Positions 58,616-64,000 of a stretch of DNA of 64,000 nucleotides are shown here, piece by piece. The notes under the pieces were generated by a model that did no database searches, was not told the origin of the DNA, and saw only the letters and a program-made list of their open reading frames with translations. Origin of the DNA: Miscanthus floridulus (lineage: Eukaryota > Streptophyta > Magnoliopsida > Poales > Poaceae); contig NC_089584.1 of assembly GCF_019320115.1 (NCBI RefSeq), positions 107,401,799 to 107,465,798 of the forward strand, read 5' to 3'. The translations under genes and the position numbers were made by a program. How positions within the stretch are numbered: the stretch's first letter is position 1; each line of letters starts with the position of its first letter.

Positions 58616-59149
58616 TGAGTAATTAGAGTTTTGTTTTCTCTCTCTTCTATGATGCTTGAGCTATTTATGAAGCAAATTAGACCTAAGTTTTGAATATATT
58701 AGGATAAATTAGGTAGGGGAATAGGATCATACCCTTATTTGGTCAATGTTTCTTGATTTTTGTGAACAATTAGTTAGTTTTCTGGATATTTCATGTGCAT
58801 AGGGTTTGTTTTTTTTATTAATTTTATTTTTGTAAATTTATGTTTGATGAAATTGGACTAGGGTTTGCATGAAAGATATTGGGTAAAATATTAAGTGTTG
58901 CTAATTGTTGTCTTTGATATTGTTTATTATAATAAACAAATATGTATTTTAATTATTTATGGATAAATAGGCCATTAATTAATTTTTCTCTACCATGGTA
59001 TGTTTGTATGCTTCATGTAATTATATTTGATTTATATTCATATATATCTAAAGTATATACAATTATTCTTAAGTAACTATTAATTTGATTCATTTATATA
59101 TATATCTGAATAAGTAGTCCTTTCATGTTTTTTGTTGTTGTTACAAAAG
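58616..59149 (+). other. CACTA leader intron, right half
   Basis: AT-rich stretch that continues the CACTA intron after the Tekay-type insertion up to the transposase start. No other feature seen. Confidence 0.55.
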
Positions 59150-60130
59150 ATGGAGTACATAAACTCTTGGTTGTATGGTTCGTTAAGGTTTAAGGTAGGT
59201 TTTCGTGAAGAGGTGGATAAATTTATTGAAGCCGCAGAGAAGCATGCAATGACATTGATAGAGAATAAGGATACAATTATTTGTCCCAATAAAGATTGCA
59301 AGAACCGTATGGTATGGACAGATGTGACTATCATCATATCACATTTGATTATACAAGGATTTGTTGAGGACTACACAGTATGGATTTATCATGGTGAAAT
59401 GGTTATTGTTAACGAAAAATGTGGTATAAGAATCTTAGCCCCTAGAGGACACTTCATTAGGCAACGATGTAAAGCAAAGAAGAATTTCTGCCTTGGTAAT
59501 GTGGTACCTGCCAGTGACCGACCGCTTGAGATGTATCTTCCTAAACCCTAAAGAAGTCAAACTCATGACATGGTGGGATGATGAGTGCAAGGTGGATGAT
59601 AATAAGATTGCATACCCTGTTGATTGTAGTCAATGACAAAGGATCGATGAGAAGCACAAAGAATTTAGCGATGACCTAATGAATGTACGGTTTGGCTTGA
59701 GCATCGATAGAATGAATCTCTTCAATGAGAGGATGAGTGATCACAACACTTGACCAATGATCTTGACCATGTACAACATCCCAACGTAGTTGTGTTAGAA
59801 GAGAAAGTACCTTCTCCTCACTATTCTTATTTCTAGCCCTAAACAACCATGTATTGATATAGACGTGTTCCTCGAGCCTTTGATGCAAGAAATAGAGAGG
59901 CTATGGAGGTATAGGGAGCTGATGTATGATGTGTTCTAAAGGACTTCATATGTAGAGCAATAATATTTGTTACTACTAATGATTACCCCGCGCTGTTTGT
60001 TTTGTCTGGACAGATCAAAGAGAAGACGGGATGCTTAGTTTGCTTGGATGCTACTACATGGGTGTTTTCTAGATGCATCCAAGAAGATAGTTTACCTAAG
60101 GAACCGGCGCTTCTTAAAGATAAGTCACAA
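59150..60130 (+). pseudogene. CACTA transposase: transposase-associated domain and TNP2 domain, decayed
   Basis: From ATG 59150 the frame gives MEYINSWLYGSLRFKVGF, VDKFIEAAEKHAM, IICPNKDCKNR and HLIIQGFVEDYTVWIYHGE: the transposase-associated domain (PF13963) with its CPxxxCxN and W-x-x-H-G-E marks. From about 59569 TNP2-type blocks (PF02992) follow with stops: MTWWDDECKVDDNKIAYPVD, FGLSIDRMNLFNERMSDHNT, PMILTMYNIPT, ISSPKQPCIDIDVFLEPLM, KKIVYLRNRRFL. The stretch between the two domains is much shorter than in full elements. The protein cuts and joins CACTA ends in the nucleus; this copy is inactive. Confidence 0.75.
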
Positions 60131-60319
60131 GTACCGCAGTAAATTGTTCTTTATATTTTATGACAACACCCTGGAGATTGAACCTATTACAACATCCACT
60201 CTATTACTACTAAAACAGTTGTAACACGCAGACACTTGAAACAACCACTTATTACTACTGCAACATGTTTGGACTACTATTAAAACACTTAAAACACGCA
60301 CTAAACACTTTATGAAATG

Positions 60320-61190
60320 AAGAAATGACCAAAATAAAAGTTGAAGATCTTGATGAGTTATACAATTTTTATATTCACCACCTTTATAGTTGAAATCATT
60401 TAGTGGTTGAAAATCAGGTTCAAAGTTATCATTTTCTAAAATTTAAAATTTTAATTATCCAAAATTAGTGATAAAGATAGATGACTAGACTAAAATGATA
60501 GAGCATGATTTTAGTAAATTTTAGAAAAAAACTCATCACATTTAGAGTTAGTATGAGTGAGAAAAACTAGTTACAAGTTTCAGCCACAGATTAAAAAGAG
60601 AAATCATACTTGTTCATCATTGATCATAATGAACAGTTGTGATTTTTTCTTTTTAATCTCAGAGTAAAATTTGTAACTAGTTTTTCTCCCTCATACTTAC
60701 TTCAAATGTGATGATTTTTTTCTAAAATTTTCTAAAATCATGCCCTATCAATTTACTGTGTTGATTTGGTCATTCTTTTCGTTTGACAAAGTTTGAGCAA
60801 TTTAAATTTTCAAATTTAAAAAAATAACAAGTTCTAACAAGATTTTGAAACACCAAATGATTTCAGCTAAAAAAGTGATGAATACCAAAGATATATAACT
60901 TATCAAGATCTACAACTTTTATTTTGGTTATTTATTCATCTGACAAAGTGATAGTAAACATTATTCACAAATCAACATGTCTCTCATATAGTTCATAAAA
61001 CTAAGAGTGATATGTGAATTTATAAACAATGTTTACTACACTTTATCAAATAAAGAAGTGACCAAAATAAAAGTTGTAGATAGTGATGAGGTCATCAACT
61101 TTTATGTTCACGACTTTTATAGTTGAAATCATTTAGGGTTTCAAAATCTTATTTGAAGTTAATATTTATTAAAATTCAAAATTTGAACTG
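60320..61190. repeat. Large foldback: three alternating copies of a 300-bp unit
   Basis: A unit of about 300 bp (60320-60620, from ACCAAAATAAAAGTTGAAGA to CTAGTTACAAG) is followed by an inverted, diverged copy (60640-60950, from TTTGTAACTAG to CAACTTTTATTTTGG). A third, shorter copy in the first orientation follows (61050-61190, from GACCAAAATAAAAGTTG). A core pair of about 80 bp (60498-60580 and 60668-60750) is well conserved, for example TAGAGCATGATTTTAG and CTAAAATCATGCCCTA. Confidence 0.75.
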
Positions 61191-61517
61191 TTCAAATTTG
61201 GTCAAATGAAAGTTGACCAAACTATAAGTTGTACATCTTGATGAGTTCTACAACTTTGATGTTTACAAAATTTTCATTTGAGGTCATTTAGTGGAGATGA
61301 AATTGTTTTAGTTGTTTTAAATTTCAAATTTTCAATTTTTAAAATATCCTTTTTGTAAAGAACAAAATATATAATTATATCTGTATATATATATCATGAA
61401 ATTGTTTATATATATATTTATACATATATAGAATAATAAAAAAAGTATTATATAAATTTACATTGTTTCTTTATATATAAATTATAAAATTATTAATTAA
61501 AATAAATTGAAAAATAT
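61191..61517. other. AT-rich stretch, CACTA interior
   Basis: About 330 bp of very AT-rich sequence with TA-rich runs (TATATATATATCATG and similar). No gene or element seen. Confidence 0.55.
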
Positions 61518-61600
61518 TTGTAGGGGCGGCTTACTCAGGAACCGCCTCTACAAATTGATTTGTACGGGCGGCTTATTCAGGAACCACCTCTACAAATGGC
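61518..61600. repeat. Second block of CACTA-type subterminal repeats
   Basis: Two palindromic units: TTTGTAGGGGCGGCTTACTC with GGAACCGCCTCTACAAAT, and TTTGTACGGGCGGCTTATTC with GGAACCACCTCTACAAAT. No CACTA terminus precedes them. Confidence 0.75.
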
Positions 61601-61606
61601 CTTCGT

Positions 61607-61614
61607 TATATAAG
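61607..61614 (+). promoter_or_regulatory. TATA box behind the second repeat block
   Basis: TATATAAG, 60 bases upstream of an ATG in good context (ACGATGGCAGG, 61674), the same arrangement as at the left CACTA end. Confidence 0.5.
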
Positions 61615-61673
61615 CAAGGGCTCATGGGAGGCCAAAATTATTCTAAGTCCTGGCCGCTTTCTTCTCCACGACG

Positions 61674-63142
61674 ATGGCAGGCTGCCAAGTTTTTCTCCGC
61701 CACCGCCGCCTCCGTGCCCTACCTCTGCCATGCCCTACCTCCCCTGATCCACCTCCAACCCCTAGTTCATCTCCTACCTTTGCACTGCCATTCCCCTCGA
61801 CGGCTATGGTTTCCGCCAGCGTTCCCCCTACCATAGCGGCTAGGTTTTTTGCTATCGGTGCTCGTGCTCCCTACCCCGGCGGCCCTAGTGCCTATGCGCT
61901 CTTCCTCCCGGTGGCCCCGGTACCGGTGCACCCCCAATGTCCTAGCTCCCTCTCCGGTGGCTCTGGTACCCGCCGTGCGCTCCGGTGTTCGCGCTCCCTC
62001 CGCTGATGGCCCCGATGCTAGTGCGCCCAGCGTCCCTGCTCCCACGCGCGAGCCCAAGCCCAAGCCCAAGACGGACTACTTCCCCGAGAAGAGAAACCTG
62101 GTGAGTTTGTTTTCTAGGATGGTCTGGCTCAGGTTAGGTTTTTGGTATCCCCGAGTAGTGTTTTGGTCCTGCTCTGATTAGCTTGCGGGCGGCTTCACTT
62201 TTAATTGTTGCTCTTGCGGCAAGATTTGTAGTGCTTTGATTGGTCGAAAAAACAGGGGATGATGGCTCCATTTTGCCGCTGGTGATGCTCAAATGTGGCA
62301 TTCCATGGTTATGCAGGATTATACTTGGGTTTTACTATTGGATTCTCCTCATCTGAGTGTGAAATCGCAATGCAGTACTGTGGTGTTAGGAATTCGTTAT
62401 TGATGAAAATTTTTCAAATCTATGTGCTTTGCTATGCAAGTACAGTTTGATAGGTCACCATTTTCTTCTATCCATTGGTTGCGGTTGATATATAAGGCTT
62501 GAGAACCATGTATGATTACCACTAAAAATTAGAACATCATGGCTTTAGAAGCATTTTCTCGCTTGTTGGCTCACCCTGGTTTATTTTTGGAAGTTACCAT
62601 AACGATTTAGATTGTGTTTGACTACCCTGTATGATGACGTTGGTATTTACTTTAGGTGCATTCTGACTAATGATTTGTTGTTATGTGCGGTAAGTGTAAC
62701 TTACTTTAGTACTCCATTACATGGCTGTCAAAAGCATTACTTAATATTTTTATATGCAAAACACACAGTGCCACAAGTAGAAACCTGTGAGTGTACATTG
62801 TGGATACTTTGTATGTTCTATGATAAGTAACACCGGTGCCTATAGGAGACATCCCTTAAGGGTAAGTTTGAACATCTTCACCCGTAGTATAAAAACTTCG
62901 CACATGATATGAAATACTAAATCAAAACTTGTTCTCTTAAAGTGGAAAGAAGAGAAAGACATGAAAAGAGACCCATACAAGGATGACTAACTCTTAGAGC
63001 TCGTCGGCGACCTTTGCAACTTTATATTGGACCAGATTGTACACGTTAGAGGAACCTACCATGACCGAGATTCTGACTTAGGTAGAAATCATCAGTACCA
63101 ACATCTTCGTGAGATTGAAAGGCTAGCTCTAGGCCATTGATA
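61674..63142 (+). pseudogene. Possible decayed two-exon gene, function unknown
   Basis: A GC-rich first exon from ATG 61674 is Pro/Ala/Ser-rich and ends near 62100 in PKPKPKTDYFPEKRNL before a GTGAGT donor; reading it through needs a frame change near 61850-62000. A second exon after TTAAAG at 62942 reads WKEEKDMKRDPYKDD, stop (TAA 62987-62989), then LLELVGDLCNFILDQIVHVR, GTYHDRDSDLGRNHQYQHL, REIERLALGH and a stop at 63140. The second exon looks like real protein sequence, but I do not recognise it. It may be a CACTA accessory gene or captured host exon. Confidence 0.35.
62115..62941 (+). other. Intron-like stretch, nothing recognised
   Basis: About 0.8 kb between the two putative exons, AT-rich, with one 72-codon frame (62612) that has no domain. 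Confidence 0.4.
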
Positions 63143-63323
63143 ACAATATGTATGTAATTTGATATTGGTCTTACTTTATGGGACGGTTTGGACTTGTGAA
63201 ACGAATTAGACTTGTGAATTATATCTATTTAATGATGGATTATATATATTCTTGTGAATTGAACTTGTAAAAGTAGTTTATATAATGCTCTTTGTGCTTG
63301 TGGTCAGATTTGAATTATATATA

Positions 63324-63986
63324 TTCCCTCCATATCGTAATTAGAAGTCGTTTTAGACAGCATTGCGCATATCAAGGAGTGATTAATTAGGGGAAGTTTT
63401 CCTTCTTTGCCCTTATTAAATAGGCCTACGGGTGTCACCTGTACAGCATTACTTTGTAGTTCGAGTGGTAAGCTTTCCGCCACCCAAGTCTAGAGGTGCA
63501 GCGTTCGAACCCTCAGCCGTGCTATTTTTTTACCTATACGTGAGGAATTTGCATGGCACTGTGCACGCTCGTTGGCTCGCTGCATGCACTCGCTACCGCG
63601 CTATTTTTCCATCGTCATCTTCATGGAGTCTGGCGCCAACGCCGACGTCGAGTCCGCCGAGGATGCATCCATGGAGTCCGGCGCGGGCTTCATCTTCTAC
63701 TGCAGCAAGGGCTAGCGGTGTGCAGCGGCGGCTAGGGCTACCGGGCAGCGGTGTGCGGCGAGGGCGAGTGAAGCCTGTACTCCATCGGCTTTACGAAGGG
63801 AGCGGAGGGGACGACAACATCGTGAAGCGGTGCGACTTTACTGCTCCTCGTGAAGCGGCGCGACGGAACCAAACAGACGACGCAGGGGCATTCACATCCA
63901 AAACAAGGTTAAGAGATCTAAAACGTCTTCATTTGTGCAAATGGCACCACACGCTAAAACGACATCCTTTACTGATACGGAGGGAG
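63324..63986. mobile_element. Stowaway-type (Tc1/mariner) element, 663 bp, with insert
   Basis: Left end TTCCCTCCATATCGTAATTA with GAAGTCGTTTTAGA; right end reads inverted as CTCCCTCCGTATCAGTAAAG with GATGTCGTTTTAGC. TA duplications stand at 63322-63323 and 63987-63988. It is longer than usual MITEs because it contains a tRNA-like segment (63457-63528) and a GC-rich 0.35-kb part (63550-63890) without a supported gene. Confidence 0.8.
63457..63528 (+). repeat. tRNA-like segment (SINE head or tRNA pseudogene)
   Basis: An A-box-like TAGTTCGAGTGGTAAG (63457-63472) and a B box GTTCGAACCCT (63503-63513) are 30 bases apart, followed by a T-run (TATTTTTTT) that could end Pol III transcription. The acceptor and anticodon arms do not pair cleanly by eye, so it is not called a functional tRNA. 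Confidence 0.45.
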
Positions 63987-64000
63987 TATATATGTTCTGG

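Larger units (their letters stand above)
45195..64000 (+). mobile_element. Degenerate CACTA (En/Spm-type) transposon, right end outside the window
   Basis: The left terminus reads CACTACTAAAAATG at 45195, followed by palindromic TTTGTAGGGGCGGCT-type subterminal repeats, a TATA box and an untranslated leader with a splice donor (AAG/GTAAGA near 45599). After the inserted Tekay-type element (45649-58610) come the transposase-associated domain and a decayed TNP2 transposase. No right terminus (AGTAGTG preceded by matching repeats) was found up to 64000. The second promoter-like block at 61510 could belong to the same element or to another copy, so the true right border is uncertain. Confidence 0.6.

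Noticed and set aside
62150..62156. AGTAGTG as CACTA right terminus
   Set aside because: It is isolated, lies within the putative gene region and has no subterminal repeats leading to it.
63457..63528. Functional tRNA gene
   Set aside because: A and B boxes are present, but acceptor and anticodon stems do not pair by eye, and it sits inside a MITE-type element.

Overview
This window looks like nuclear DNA of a grass, most likely of the sorghum/sugarcane/Miscanthus group (Andropogoneae). The evidence is intron-rich plant genes, Stowaway and Tourist MITEs, CACTA subterminal repeats of the TTTGTAGGGGCGGCT type, and several large nested LTR retrotransposons. The species is inferred, not proven. 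Only two ordinary plant genes are supported, both in the first 7.7 kb. The rest is almost entirely mobile DNA and its debris.

Region 1 (1-7.7 kb) is genic. The 3' nine exons of a YbeY-HAD fusion gene (plus strand, 53-5798; the 5' part lies outside the window) all join in phase. However, the first metal-binding His of the YbeY motif reads as Arg, and one intron has lost its GT donor, so this allele may be decaying. Its introns hold a Stowaway-like MITE carrying a SINE, and a foldback. After two MITEs comes a two-exon OXS3-like (oxidative stress 3) gene on the minus strand (7476-6747), with a TATA box that selects the start codon and a MITE in its intron.

Region 2 (7.7-11.5 kb) is intergenic: small insertions, two or three MITE copies and a GC-rich island with no convincing gene.

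Region 3 (11.5-33.3 kb) is a three-level nest. The outermost layer is an old solo LTR of Tekay/Del type (11477-33339). Inside it is a non-autonomous Tat-like Ty3/gypsy element (12688-29884) with gag remnants on its sense strand and a large decayed antisense ORF. Inside the 5' LTR of that element is a SIRE-like Ty1/copia element (13779-20536) with perfect GAAGT target duplications and a large 3' deletion.

Region 4 (33.3-45.2 kb) holds MITEs, a 5'-truncated Ty1/copia element (about 37.04-41.14 kb, plus), a clean solo LTR (41276-44199, TAAGG duplication) and the Tourist MITE (44203-44487) at whose edge it landed.

Region 5 (45.2-64 kb) is a degenerate CACTA transposon running off the right edge: CACTA end, palindromic subterminal repeats, 5' leader, transposase-associated domain, decayed TNP2 transposase and a large foldback. 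Its leader intron is split by a young full-length Tekay-type chromovirus (45649-58610, minus, GTTAG duplication, two 3.6-kb LTRs). The gag-pol of that element keeps one frame for 1,506 codons but carries eight nonsense codons and no frameshift. It also has an extra coiled-coil/acidic ORF ahead of gag. A second CACTA-style promoter with a possible decayed gene, and a 663-bp Stowaway element with a tRNA-like insert, close the window.

No single intact new system is present. The strongest leads are the possibly non-functional YbeY-HAD allele, the nonsense-only decay of the Tekay element, its extra ORF, the antisense ORF of the Tat element and the CACTA foldback.
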